This document shows, piece after piece, positions 22,056 through 30,950 of a stretch of 64,000 nucleotides of DNA. Source of the stretch: VRUE01 sp963697695 (GTDB lineage: Bacteria; Actinomycetota; Thermoleophilia; Solirubrobacterales; 70-9); contig OY969094.1 in NCBI GenBank assembly GCA_963697695.1, forward strand, positions 1,302,001 through 1,366,000, read 5' to 3'. Under the pieces are notes generated by a model that did no database searches, was not told the DNA's origin, and saw nothing but the letters and a program-made list of their open reading frames with translations. The stretch's first letter is position 1. Every line of letters starts with the position of its first letter. Both the position numbers and the translations under genes were made by a program.

Positions 22056-22514
22056 TCATCGCACCTGCATTTGGAACGGTTTGGCGCCGGCGAACCTTGA
22101 TCGCTCGATCTCCTCCGCGTAGACACCATGAGTGGTGCTTCGTGGTGTCAGCCCGATGATCCCGTAGCCCTGATCCATTGCTCGCGCCAGCGTCCCCCTG
22201 AAGGTCTCGCCGTGCCAGGCATGCGTCTCTGCGGCACGCCCAACGTGCAGGTGGACCAGCTCGTGAAGAAGCGTCTCCAGAACGTCGCCTGCGCGGATTC
22301 CCGGGTAGGCGGTGACCGAGAGACGGAACTGGCTCGGCACGGCGAAACCGAGGCGGTTCGGGCGCCGGCGCGCACGCCGCACCTTGAGCTCGGGCTCGCG
22401 CGTGGCCAGGGGGCCGTCAGCGAAGACCGGCAACCTCCGCAGCCTGCCCATCTCCTGGCGAAGGGCGACGCCCGCCACCCTGAAGTAAGCCGGATCCCTC
22501 TTCAAAGTCCGCAA
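22056..22514 (-). CDS. SprT-like zinc metalloprotease-domain protein
   Basis: A 152-residue protein. LLHELVHLHV (about residues 84-93) is the HExxH zinc site, and HAWHGETFRGTLARAM supplies the third ligand, in the SprT/Spartan-like arrangement. The N-terminal half has the strand-rich segment RLGFAVPSQFRLSVTAYPG expected before the catalytic helix. No C-terminal zinc ribbon is present. Eukaryotic Spartan cleaves DNA-protein crosslinks; the role of bacterial short forms is uncertain. The 157 nt between tRNA-Thr and this gene show nothing recognisable. Confidence 0.82.
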   Translation of the reverse strand: MRTLKRDPAYFRVAGVALRQEMGRLRRLPVFADGPLATREPELKVRRARRRPNRLGFAVPSQFRLSVTAYPGIRAGDVLETLLHELVHLHVGRAAETHAWHGETFRGTLARAMDQGYGIIGLTPRSTTHGVYAEEIERSRFAGAKPFQMQVR

Positions 22515-22620
22515 AGCATGCTGTCGCGCGCGGATGACACGTATCTATGGGCGAGCCGCGACCGCATGCTTTGCAGGGGCCACCGCGGCTCTCCAGTGCA
22601 GCTGCCTACCGGGCGCGGCC

Positions 22621-25491
22621 CTAACGTTTCCCCCTGCGCCCTTTACCCCCGCACGAAGTCCCCATCTTCGGCCTCGTCTCCACGACCTTGCCGTTCTGCC
22701 CCACCATCTTCACCTCAGCCCTCGAGGTGACCTTGCAGAGGTCGAGGTGGTTGACGAGGAGGCCCTTCCTGCCGCCGAGCATGTTCAGCGTGAACTTGGT
22801 CACCGGGGCGTCTGGGATCACGTTGAAGGCGTTACGGACCCTGCCTTTGACCGAGTCGACGAATCCGGCCAGGGCAACCTCGATCTCTCCGTTTTTGAGC
22901 GAGACGACGAGGTCTGGGAGGACTCTTTCGCCTCCGTTTGCCCTGAGGTAGACCGGTCCTTCGACCGGCGTGTCGAAGAGAGGGGTGATCGCCCTGGCAT
23001 GGCCGTAGATCGATCCCGCTGGGCACTGCTGGGCTTTGAACTGGACCCTGGTGCAGACGGTTCTGATGTGGCCCTGTTCGATGAACTCCGATCTGGGCAG
23101 GACGACGGTGGTCTTTGCCAGGTTGGCATCGCCTGGTCTCGCTTTGAGCGTCGCCTGGAAGGCGGGGAACTGGCCTCGCTTGGTCCCTCCTCTGAGCTTG
23201 AAGGAGAGCTTCGGCTTGAAAGGCAGGGCGGCGCAGTTGGCGGCCTGGAAGGGGTTGGAGGGAGATGCGATCGCGTCGTCGAGAGGGCTGACGAAGTCCT
23301 GGCCGGTGCCGGTCAGCCTGGCGACGATCGACATGCGATCGCAACTGGTCGGGTTGAGGGTGAATTCAGGTCTGTCGACGTAGACGCGGATGTCGCGGAC
23401 GTGAAGTGGGATCCCCCGCAGGATGTGGGGGATCGGGTCCGATCCTGCCGCGTCGACCGATACCTGGGCAGTTTCGGGGTTGATCCTCAATGCCGATCTG
23501 ACGACCACGGTGCCGAGATCGAAGGGGCCGACCGTTGCCGAGGTGATCGCCGCAACCGAGAGCGGGGAGCCGTGGTAGGGACCGGCGAGATAGACCTTGC
23601 CTGGGGCATATGCCAAGACCGAGCCAACGCCGGCTCCGGCCAAGGTCTTACCAACTTGGCTCGCTGCAGAGCAGGAAGGCCTTGCGTTCTCTTGCCTGCC
23701 TGTCTTTTGCTTTGCCGCCTCAATCGCCGCATCGGAGCATTTGGCGACTCCGGCGAGCTTGCCGACCAGGCCGGGGGGTAGATCGGCGGAGAAGGAGGTG
23801 ATCTCCTGTTCGCCGTCGTTGCGGGTCATGCGGATATTGGCCGGGCTGTAGGAGCCGGCATTGTTGTTGAGGGTGCCGGCTTGCAGGCCGGGGTTGAAGG
23901 GCCGGTTGGCGTTGGAGGTGGCGCAAGGACCACCGCTTACGCCTTTATCGATTTTGAAGGGGCCGGCAGCCCGCACGATTTCGTCCTCGGATGGGTTGTC
24001 TGGATTCGCCGCCGACCAAGGCGTGAACTGAGCCTCGACCTGATAGCGCCCACAGGCAAGCGGACTGACGAGAGGGGCCCTCTGGCCCTCGCGGAAGCGC
24101 AGGTTGAACTGGCTGAACGGCAGCTGGGGCAGATCGTCGAAGGTGGTGGTCAGCTGCCCGGTTTCAGGATCCGGACTGACATTGCCCGCCACCTTGACGA
24201 GAATGCCTCGCTCCGGAACCTTGGCCACGACGTATAGAGCCAGGAGTGAGTCGAAGGGATTCTCCGCTCCCGCTGTAGTGGTATTCGGATCATCCTGCTG
24301 CGCGATGTAAAGCGAGCCCGCAACCGGCTCCTTCAACACCGGCGTGGTAACCGAAACCGTGCCTATCTTCGAAGAGTGGGGACAGCCGGCTCCAAGCGCT
24401 GAGCTCGCTTCCTCACGTGCGAAGTCAGAGGGGGTGCAGACTCCGAGCCCTTCGCCCGCTGAAGGATTGATCGACATTCCTTCAGGGAGCGTCACCACGG
24501 CTTTCTTCACGTAGGACTGGGCAAGCCCGTCCGGGTTCAGAAAGCCTGCATCGGGGATGTCGAGAGTGAAGTCCAACCCGGTGGGCGACGCCGCAGTTTC
24601 AGTGGTCGGCTGCGCGGAGATAGCTGGCGTAAACGGCACTCGCTCGCAACCATCGACAGCTGTCGGACCTCCATTGGTGTCGCTGGTGAAGGATGCAGTC
24701 TTGAAGACTCCAGGCTCCTGCCAGGAGCGGGTACGCAGATGCCAAGGCTGCGGACCCGCTGCACAGTTGGCGGGGGCACTCAGGAATGCCTGCTCGGGCG
24801 CATTTGACGAGCAGCCCACGGCTTCCGTCTCCGGACAGAGACGCCATTCATCGTGGCTGGGATCTGCCGGAACTCCCCAGAAAATTATCTGGGCTCCAAC
24901 GAGGCTCGTCGCCTGACTGATGTTGCGCACCTTGATAGTGACTCCATAGTCACTATCAGAGCGGATATATGCGTCCAGGAAGATCGGAACGCCTAGTACC
25001 AAAAAGGCGAATCTTGCCGGGGAACCTGATGCTGGTTCCATCGCATATAGCGGAAATGGAAGTGCAAAGGGAAGTCCGGCAAGGTAAAGACGTGCGAGGC
25101 CAACTTGGGTATCGACCGGACAGCGGCCAGCAAAGCTTTCCCCCACCCCAAGCTGCTCGGCTTTGCAAGGTACCGGTACTGCCTGGGGATTGCCTAGCAG
25201 TCCCGGAGGAGCGTCGACTTCGACGTCCTTCATTTGACCGTCTGGCTGAGAACCATTGGCCGTCAGCAAGACAGTCGTATCCTGCTGATAGGCGTGAGAG
25301 GATGCCTGGGTCGCGGAAGTCCCATCCTGGTTCGCAGACAGTCCGCTGAACTCAACAATTTCAAAAGCGGCGTTTGCTCTGGAAGTCCCGAGAGTACAAG
25401 CCAGGGCAACCGCTATTCCGACTACTGCCAGAGCGCACATGCGACCAAAAGGCAAGTGGCGAACCGTGAATGAGAGATTCGGCTGATTCAT
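22621..25491 (-). CDS. Large secreted beta-rich protein of unknown function, Cys/basic C-terminus
   Basis: About 956 residues. The N-terminal signal peptide is PFGRMCALAVVGIAVALACT, with probable cleavage after SRANA. The mature part is rich in Pro, Gly and Ser with repeated blocks such as VEVDAPPGLLGNP, ADLPPGLVGKLAGVAKCSD and VVLPRSEFIEQGHI, and regularly spaced CPxxSxIGxxx-like motifs (CPHSSKIGTVSVTTP, CPAGSIYGHARAITP) suggesting tandem beta domains of common origin. It ends TSCGGKGRRGKR. ATG 25491 has GAGGAG 9 nt upstream; ATG 25497 is also possible. It starts 28 nt after the fibronectin-like gene, so both form one operon. A surface or matrix role is inferred. Confidence 0.75.
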   Translation of the reverse strand: MNQPNLSFTVRHLPFGRMCALAVVGIAVALACTLGTSRANAAFEIVEFSGLSANQDGTSATQASSHAYQQDTTVLLTANGSQPDGQMKDVEVDAPPGLLGNPQAVPVPCKAEQLGVGESFAGRCPVDTQVGLARLYLAGLPFALPFPLYAMEPASGSPARFAFLVLGVPIFLDAYIRSDSDYGVTIKVRNISQATSLVGAQIIFWGVPADPSHDEWRLCPETEAVGCSSNAPEQAFLSAPANCAAGPQPWHLRTRSWQEPGVFKTASFTSDTNGGPTAVDGCERVPFTPAISAQPTTETAASPTGLDFTLDIPDAGFLNPDGLAQSYVKKAVVTLPEGMSINPSAGEGLGVCTPSDFAREEASSALGAGCPHSSKIGTVSVTTPVLKEPVAGSLYIAQQDDPNTTTAGAENPFDSLLALYVVAKVPERGILVKVAGNVSPDPETGQLTTTFDDLPQLPFSQFNLRFREGQRAPLVSPLACGRYQVEAQFTPWSAANPDNPSEDEIVRAAGPFKIDKGVSGGPCATSNANRPFNPGLQAGTLNNNAGSYSPANIRMTRNDGEQEITSFSADLPPGLVGKLAGVAKCSDAAIEAAKQKTGRQENARPSCSAASQVGKTLAGAGVGSVLAYAPGKVYLAGPYHGSPLSVAAITSATVGPFDLGTVVVRSALRINPETAQVSVDAAGSDPIPHILRGIPLHVRDIRVYVDRPEFTLNPTSCDRMSIVARLTGTGQDFVSPLDDAIASPSNPFQAANCAALPFKPKLSFKLRGGTKRGQFPAFQATLKARPGDANLAKTTVVLPRSEFIEQGHIRTVCTRVQFKAQQCPAGSIYGHARAITPLFDTPVEGPVYLRANGGERVLPDLVVSLKNGEIEVALAGFVDSVKGRVRNAFNVIPDAPVTKFTLNMLGGRKGLLVNHLDLCKVTSRAEVKMVGQNGKVVETRPKMGTSCGGKGRRGKR

Positions 25492-25519
25492 CTTCATCGT
25501 CTCCTCGTTCTTCCTTGCC

Positions 25520-28500
25520 TCAACCATTGCGTCGGGTCGAGCTTCGATTGCCACGATCTTTCCTTCCGCGCTGCTTGGCGACACAACGAGTCTTCCCTCG
25601 ACGCCTGATCGCTCGCTTGCCTCCAGCACAGCGTTTGGCTCGCACAGATGACGGGGGGTTGGCCGGACCGGAGAAGCTCGAACTGCCAGGCGTTGCGTCA
25701 ATGGGTGGACTGACCGGACTCTGGCAAGCATCCCCTTCGCACGTGGGTTGCTGAGGAGAGCTAGCCATACCGCCCTCGACCCGGGCGTCATAGATGTCGT
25801 AGGAATTGTCGAAATCCGTACCTGCAAGACGCTCGCGCGTCCGGATGAAGACGTCGTCTCCAGTCACGCTGGCGTCCGCAAAGAACGAATCGGAGCTACT
25901 GAAGCCGCTGGAGATCAAGTGGACTCTTCCGTCTTGCCACTCATAGACATCGACCTTGCCGTTGGAGTCGGCTGGTACCAAACTGCTTACGGTCTCGAAG
26001 AAAGCTCGCTCTCCGTCGTTCCTTAGGTTGCGCGGGAATCCCCTCACGCTGGCCAGCTGGCCCGAGACCGGGCCTCCCTTGAGTATCGAATCCCCCTTGA
26101 CAAGCGCATCTGCTGCCGGACACGAGAGGCAGACGATCCGATCATCTCCTGCGTCATAGAGGTACACCTGCGCGCAGGAGTTGCCATAGCAGTCGGGGCT
26201 CGAGATTTTCTCGCTGGCCAACCTCTGCCGCGAAGTGAAGAGAAGATGACCACCGTCCCGCGTTACGCGAACCGTTTCTCGGCGTTCAACGGGACTGAGC
26301 TCCCAAAGCTGCTCGTCAAAAAAATGATTGCAGAACCGGTCACCTACGCTGCAGGAAGGTTCGGGGAGGCCACTCAGGGTTGCAACCAGACGGGTTGTCC
26401 CATTCTCCCAGAGATAGAGGTTGGGCTCTCCCATTGCCGCGCCGCTGGCGAGAACGTCCGTGGCGGTGAAATAGATGAAGCCGAGGTCGTCACTTGCGCC
26501 CACGAGGCCCAGGAAGCCTGGTTGGCCAGTAGGGCTCGCAGTTAGATCGACAAGCTGTCCGGCTCCGCCGTTTGCCTCCAGATCGTAGAGATAGAGATCC
26601 GAGCTACACGGGAGACCGGGACCTTCCGGAGGTTCCGCAGTGGAGCCATTAGTCAGCTTCTCGCAACTGCTGAAGAGCACCCTTTCGCCATGCTCGGCTG
26701 CCGCAGTCCAGTACAGGGCTGGCAGCGGCCCGACCGGATCGGGCACCGTGCGCTGGGAGGCTGATATGTGCCTTGTCGTGTCGTCGGACTCCGACGGAGT
26801 CCCGTTGTCATCACGAACGTATAGCTGCCCTTCCCTGGAGCTGCGAGGCTCAGCACCGGGCTCCACCGTGTGGAAGAAGCTCCGCTCTCCGTCTCTAGAG
26901 AGAGAGTTTTCCGTATTGCCAAAGAACCCATGGGATCCAGACACGGCTCCGTCGGAGGGAATACTCCCGTCGGGAAGTACGCTAACCAGCCTGATATCTC
27001 CCGAGTTCCACTTGTATACAGCAGACACATTGCCCGGTAGTGCGTTGCCTGTTTGCGGTTGGGACGAGTCGAGCTGGATGTAAGACAGATCGGGAGTTCC
27101 CGCGGCGATCCGAGTATTTTCGACTTCCCCACTGCCTGGAGTAAGCAACTCATAGGTGTCATCAGCGTTTCGTCGAAAATAGTTTGGCTCTCCAAAGGAA
27201 GTGCCTGGAGTCAACGCGGAGCTTGAACTCACGACTAGCGAAGAGAGATCCTCTCCCAAGAGTTCAACGTTTGGCGCTTCCATGACGGGGGCGGGTACGT
27301 CTGGCATCATCGAACGCGAGGCCCATCCTCCCTGGCCGCGAGTGCTCACGTGAGTGGTGTTAATAGGAGCAGCCTCGTCGTCCGGTTGCGCTCCAAAGAA
27401 CTCGAAGGCGACCTTGTCTCCGGAGGGAGAGGCTCCGCCCACCCACTCCGGTACCGCGTCATAGCCACTCTTGTCAACCGGTGATGCCTGCTCGTAGGCC
27501 CTGCAATCGGGAAGGCGAGCCGAGGGTCCGATACGGAATTCGACGTTGGAACAGGAAGGGGCGGACACCGGTGAGAGCGTGGCGAAGGAGTGATCCATTC
27601 CCTCACTGACCTCCGACGTATCCGCGTTCACCGCCACCACCCGAAAGTGGTAAATCTGCCCTGGCTCCAGCCCGCTGAGCGGTGCGGTCACCACGTGGAA
27701 GGCGTTGTCTTCGAAGCCAAGCGCGGTCGGGCTCGCCGGAGCTACGTTGCCATAGCTGGTGTCCGTTCCCCATTCGAGCTGGTAGGCGACTGGGGAGTTC
27801 CCGGGATTAACCCTCGCGGCAAGCGTCGCTTCAGTCGTACCGAGTTCCCCCGCGTAGAGCGTCTGTACCTTCGGGCCGACGTTCTCGGTCCTGAAGCTTT
27901 CCGGCCCGTTGCTCGCCGGCCCCCCGGCGTTGGATGCGACCAGCGTGACTTGGTAGTCGGTGTTGGGTTCGAGCCCTGTGGCATCGGCTTCGACCACATG
28001 GCTCGAGCCGCCGGCAGAGATCTGCCCGCTCAAAGAGCCTGGACACGCCGGCGTGCACTCGAAGTGCCAGTTGACGTCAAAGGCGGCGGGACTGCCAACG
28101 GGCGCATTGGGGTTGACCGTTCCCGAGAAGTGTGCGGTGGTGCCGGTGAAGGTGGTGACCGGGTCGATCGAGACAGTGGGCGGGCCGACGGGATCTGTCG
28201 TGAAGCTTGGATTGGGTCCTGCGGAGATCGTCTGCGCGGGATCGGCGAGGTTTTCGGCGACAAGACGGACCTCATATTCGGTCCCTGGTTTCAAGCCCTC
28301 CAGATCCGCTGAGACGTTCTGGACTCCCGCTCCTGCCGAGATCGGCCCTTGGTAGGTGAAACCGCTCCAGCCTTCAGTTACGGGGTCAGCTGAGTATTCG
28401 AAGGAGTAATAGGTTTCTTGGTCTTGGGGATCGACCGTGCCCGAGACGTGGGCGGAGCTGTAGGACACCGAGGAAGCCGGGTCGATCGTCACCACCGGCG

Positions 28501-28585
28501 CGATCGCTCCCGCCAGCGTTACGCCCAAGGCGAGGGTCAACAGCATTGCCGATACGGCGACGATGGCCTTCGCGTGGCTTCTCAC
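25520..28585 (-). CDS. Secreted protein: three FN3-like repeats plus beta-propeller-like region
   Basis: A 1021-residue protein. The signal peptide AIVAVSAMLLTLALGVTLAG is followed by three fibronectin-III-like repeats: about 30-130 (LKPGTEYEVRLVAEN), 135-235 (LEPNTDYQVTLVASN) and 240-335 (LEPGQIYHFRVVAVN). Residues about 350-960 carry repeated strand motifs with TolB/propeller character (SPSGDKVAFEFFG, SRDGERSFFHTVE, TRDGGHLLFTSRQ, LRNDGERAFFETV). The tail AKRCAGGKRAIRRRGKTRCV is basic with two Cys. GTG 28585 is confirmed by AAGGAG at 6 nt. It heads the operon with the next secreted protein, behind a structured leader. Ligand unknown; adhesion or carbohydrate binding is possible. Confidence 0.82.
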   Translation of the reverse strand: MRSHAKAIVAVSAMLLTLALGVTLAGAIAPVVTIDPASSVSYSSAHVSGTVDPQDQETYYSFEYSADPVTEGWSGFTYQGPISAGAGVQNVSADLEGLKPGTEYEVRLVAENLADPAQTISAGPNPSFTTDPVGPPTVSIDPVTTFTGTTAHFSGTVNPNAPVGSPAAFDVNWHFECTPACPGSLSGQISAGGSSHVVEADATGLEPNTDYQVTLVASNAGGPASNGPESFRTENVGPKVQTLYAGELGTTEATLAARVNPGNSPVAYQLEWGTDTSYGNVAPASPTALGFEDNAFHVVTAPLSGLEPGQIYHFRVVAVNADTSEVSEGMDHSFATLSPVSAPSCSNVEFRIGPSARLPDCRAYEQASPVDKSGYDAVPEWVGGASPSGDKVAFEFFGAQPDDEAAPINTTHVSTRGQGGWASRSMMPDVPAPVMEAPNVELLGEDLSSLVVSSSSALTPGTSFGEPNYFRRNADDTYELLTPGSGEVENTRIAAGTPDLSYIQLDSSQPQTGNALPGNVSAVYKWNSGDIRLVSVLPDGSIPSDGAVSGSHGFFGNTENSLSRDGERSFFHTVEPGAEPRSSREGQLYVRDDNGTPSESDDTTRHISASQRTVPDPVGPLPALYWTAAAEHGERVLFSSCEKLTNGSTAEPPEGPGLPCSSDLYLYDLEANGGAGQLVDLTASPTGQPGFLGLVGASDDLGFIYFTATDVLASGAAMGEPNLYLWENGTTRLVATLSGLPEPSCSVGDRFCNHFFDEQLWELSPVERRETVRVTRDGGHLLFTSRQRLASEKISSPDCYGNSCAQVYLYDAGDDRIVCLSCPAADALVKGDSILKGGPVSGQLASVRGFPRNLRNDGERAFFETVSSLVPADSNGKVDVYEWQDGRVHLISSGFSSSDSFFADASVTGDDVFIRTRERLAGTDFDNSYDIYDARVEGGMASSPQQPTCEGDACQSPVSPPIDATPGSSSFSGPANPPSSVRAKRCAGGKRAIRRRGKTRCVAKQRGRKDRGNRSSTRRNG

Positions 28586-28687
28586 GTAGCTCTCCTTGTC
28601 CCATGAGCCCCTCTGCCGGCCGCTTCCCTTGGCGGCCCCCGTGGGCTCGGTTTCCCTGTTGTGTCCCTGCCCGTCCTGGCGGGCTAC
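28586..28687 (-). promoter_or_regulatory. Structured 5' leader of the secreted-protein operon; candidate cis-regulatory RNA
   Basis: On the minus strand, GUAGC (28687-28683) can pair with GCUAC (28590-28586), the five bases just before the GTG start, closing a multibranch structure. Inside are hairpin GCCCG/CGGGC (28669-28684) and a nested stem GAGCCC/GGGCTC (28605-28610 with 28643-28648) over GGCCGC/GCGGCC (28618-28623 with 28632-28637). The ribosome site AAGGAG (28597-28592) lies inside the closing stem, so folding would mask it. I could not match it to a known riboswitch class. Confidence 0.4.
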
Positions 28688-28893
28688 TGAACTGATGCGT
28701 ACATGAAGTACGAGAGAAGGGAAACAGATCGATACATGAAAGTCAAGGCGCCCGCGCGTTTATGGTCCGCCGGGGGCCTGCGCTGGACGACCTAAACAGC
28801 TCTAGAAGGGGCGATTCGCCGGGGCTCCGGCAAATCAGCGAGGAAGCGAGGCTGCCTGGGCGGAACCGGCGAGGTTCCTGGATTAGGCGCCGT
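28688..28893. other. Intergenic stretch: probable promoter of the secreted-protein operon
   Basis: No gene is seen. On the minus strand TTGACT at about 28746-28741 could be a -35 element, with no convincing -10. GTACATGAAGTAC (about 28699-28711) is a small dyad. A GC-rich hairpin (GCCGG/CCGGC near 28820-28835) may end the upstream two-component operon, but no T-run follows. Confidence 0.35.
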
Positions 28894-29598
28894 TCAGCTG
28901 CTCTGGGCGTCGAACTTGTAGCCGACGCCGCGCACGGTTAAGACCAGCTCGGGGCGCTGGGGGTCGCGCTCTACCTTCTGGCGGAGATTGGAGATGTGGA
29001 CGTCGCAGGCGCGCTCGTCGCCGTCGAACTCGGTCTGCCAGAGCTCCTCCATGATCTTGCCGCGGGGAAAGACCTCGCCGGGGCGGCCGACGAGCAGGCG
29101 CAGCAGCTGGAACTCGGAGCGGGTCAGGTTGACCGGCTCGTCGCGGACGGTGGCGACGTGGCGGACGAGGTCGATCGCGACCGGGCCGGATTCGATCTTC
29201 ACCGCCTGGTTGAGCGGGCCGCGGTCGAGCTCGCGGCGGCGCAGCTGGGCGCGGACGCGGCCGAGCAGCTCGCGCACCGAGAAGGGCTTGGTGACGTAGT
29301 CGTCGGCACCGACCTCGAGACCGACCACCTTGTCGACCTCGGCGTCCTTGGCGGTGAGGACGATGATCGGCACGGCGCTGCGAGCGCGCACGTCGCGGCA
29401 GATGTCGAGGCCGCTTGGGCCGGGCATCATGATGTCGAGGATCAGCAGGTCGAAGGGGATGCCGTCGCCGAGCTTGGCGGAGGCGTCGTCGCCGTCCTCA
29501 GCCGCGGTCACCTCAAAGCCCTCCTGGGCCAGCGCGTAGCCGACCGAGTCCCGCACCGAAGGCTCGTCGTCGGCGATCAGGATGCGTCCGGCGCTCAT
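28894..29598 (-). CDS. OmpR/PhoB-family response regulator
   Basis: A 234-residue regulator. The receiver domain has ADDEPSVRD, phospho-Asp in LLILDIMMPGPSG and DDYVTKPFSVREL. The winged-helix output has LTRSEFQLLRLLVGRPGEVF, CDVHISNLRQKVE and the terminal VRGVGYKF. Its start overlaps the kinase stop by one base (TGATG), defining a cognate pair. It is the last gene before the secreted-protein operon, which has its own leader; control of that operon is plausible but unproven. Confidence 0.93.
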   Translation of the reverse strand: MSAGRILIADDEPSVRDSVGYALAQEGFEVTAAEDGDDASAKLGDGIPFDLLILDIMMPGPSGLDICRDVRARSAVPIIVLTAKDAEVDKVVGLEVGADDYVTKPFSVRELLGRVRAQLRRRELDRGPLNQAVKIESGPVAIDLVRHVATVRDEPVNLTRSEFQLLRLLVGRPGEVFPRGKIMEELWQTEFDGDERACDVHISNLRQKVERDPQRPELVLTVRGVGYKFDAQSS

Positions 29599-30899
29599 CA
29601 GGCCACCGGGGTCGGGCTGGGTTGGGCAATCGGGAGACGAACCCAGAAGGTGCTGCCGGTGCCCTCGACGGAGCTGGCACCGATCTCGCCGCCCATCACG
29701 TCGACCATGCGCCGTGCGATCGCCAAACCGAGGCCGAAGCCCTCCTGCTTGCGCGACTCGCTGCGCCGGTAGAAGCGCTCGAAGACGCGGTCGATCTCCG
29801 CCGCGGGAATGCCCGTTCCTGTGTCGATCACTTCCAAGATCACCTCTGCCTCGCCATCGCGGCGGCCGCGAACGGTAACGGTGCCGGGGGGTGGCGTGTT
29901 CTTGAAGGCGTTGGTCAGCAAGCCGATCATCACCTGGCGCAGCAGGGTGGGGTCTCCCTGGGCGGTCAGATCGGGCTCGGCCTCGACGACGAGATCGATG
30001 TGCTTAGGCGGCTCGACCGCGGCGACGACGTCGCGAATCGCGATCGGCACGTCGACGACCTCGGTCTCCCCCGCCCCCAGCGACTCGACCCGGGCCAGGG
30101 TCAGCAGCGCCTGGGTGAGGCGGCTCATCCGCTCGACGTCTTCGGCAAGACGGGAGAGGAAGTGGTCGCGGGCTTTGGGATCGTCCTTGGCACCGTCCTG
30201 CAGGACCTCGATCGCTCCCGAGATCCCCGCCAGCGGGTTGCGCAGCTCGTGCGCGGCGTTGGAGACGAAGTCTGCTTCGGCGAACTCGCGGCGCATCTCC
30301 TCGGTGCGGTCGCGGACCACCGCCAGTACGGCGCGCTCGTCGGGGAGGGAGCGCGCCTGCATCGCGTAGGCGCGGTCGCCGATCCGCAGCGCCGGGTGGG
30401 CAGCAAAGCCGAACTCGGTGGCACGGCGCAGATGCGGCAGCAGGACCCCGGAGGGCCGGCCCGACTGATCGAGCAGCTCTGCGGCGGCTCGGTTGGAGAA
30501 GCGCACCGAGCCCTCGTCGTCGACCACCATCACCGCGTCGGTGAGGCCGTCGAAGATCGCCTCGAGCTTGTTGCGGTCGGCCGTGAGCACGCCGAAGCTC
30601 TCCTTCAGCGAGGCGCGCATCGACTCCAGGGCGCGGGCAAGGTCACCGATCTCGTCATAGCCGGAGACCTCGAGTGGGACGTCGAAGGAACCGGCGGCCA
30701 TCTCCCCTGCCGCCTGAGCGAGGCGCTGCACCCGGTGGGAGATCGCCGCCGCGATCAGGAAGCCCGCCATCACGCCGATCAGCACCGCCGCGATCAGTGC
30801 CCGCTGGTTGTCGCCGAAGAGATAGACCGCGAAGGCGGTGATCAGCGAGACGGCAGCGAACGCGCCGGCCAGCCAGAGCCTCATGCCTATATGCCTCAT
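29598..30899 (-). CDS. Sensor histidine kinase with HAMP and PAS domains
   Basis: A 433-residue kinase. Two closely spaced transmembrane helices (about 6-27 and 33-52) leave almost no periplasmic loop. A HAMP domain (VQRLAQAAGEMAAGSFDVPL, about 57-110) is followed by a PAS-like domain (LEAIFDGLTDAVMVVDDEG, about 113-205), HisKA with the H-box SNAAHELRNPLAGISGAIE, and HATPase_c with VIDTGTGIPAAEIDRVF and GFGLGLAIARRMVD. The order resembles PhoR-type kinases, but no pho genes are nearby. ATG 30899 or 30884 may be the start. It is divergent from the GT2 gene. Confidence 0.93.
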   Translation of the reverse strand: MRHIGMRLWLAGAFAAVSLITAFAVYLFGDNQRALIAAVLIGVMAGFLIAAAISHRVQRLAQAAGEMAAGSFDVPLEVSGYDEIGDLARALESMRASLKESFGVLTADRNKLEAIFDGLTDAVMVVDDEGSVRFSNRAAAELLDQSGRPSGVLLPHLRRATEFGFAAHPALRIGDRAYAMQARSLPDERAVLAVVRDRTEEMRREFAEADFVSNAAHELRNPLAGISGAIEVLQDGAKDDPKARDHFLSRLAEDVERMSRLTQALLTLARVESLGAGETEVVDVPIAIRDVVAAVEPPKHIDLVVEAEPDLTAQGDPTLLRQVMIGLLTNAFKNTPPPGTVTVRGRRDGEAEVILEVIDTGTGIPAAEIDRVFERFYRRSESRKQEGFGLGLAIARRMVDVMGGEIGASSVEGTGSTFWVRLPIAQPSPTPVA

Positions 30900-30950
30900 G
30901 AAGGTTTACTAACACAATTCCAATCTGGGCCGCGTGGGAGAATCGGCGAT

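Noticed and set aside
28586..28687. Assignment of the leader to a c-di-GMP-I or c-di-AMP riboswitch
   Set aside because: The AGGGAAACC segment is similar to part of the c-di-GMP-I core, but the second conserved strand and receptor are absent, and the length is too short for the c-di-AMP class.
28894..30899. Naming the two-component pair PhoR-PhoB
   Set aside because: Domain order is PhoR-like but there are no phosphate-uptake genes or Pho boxes nearby.
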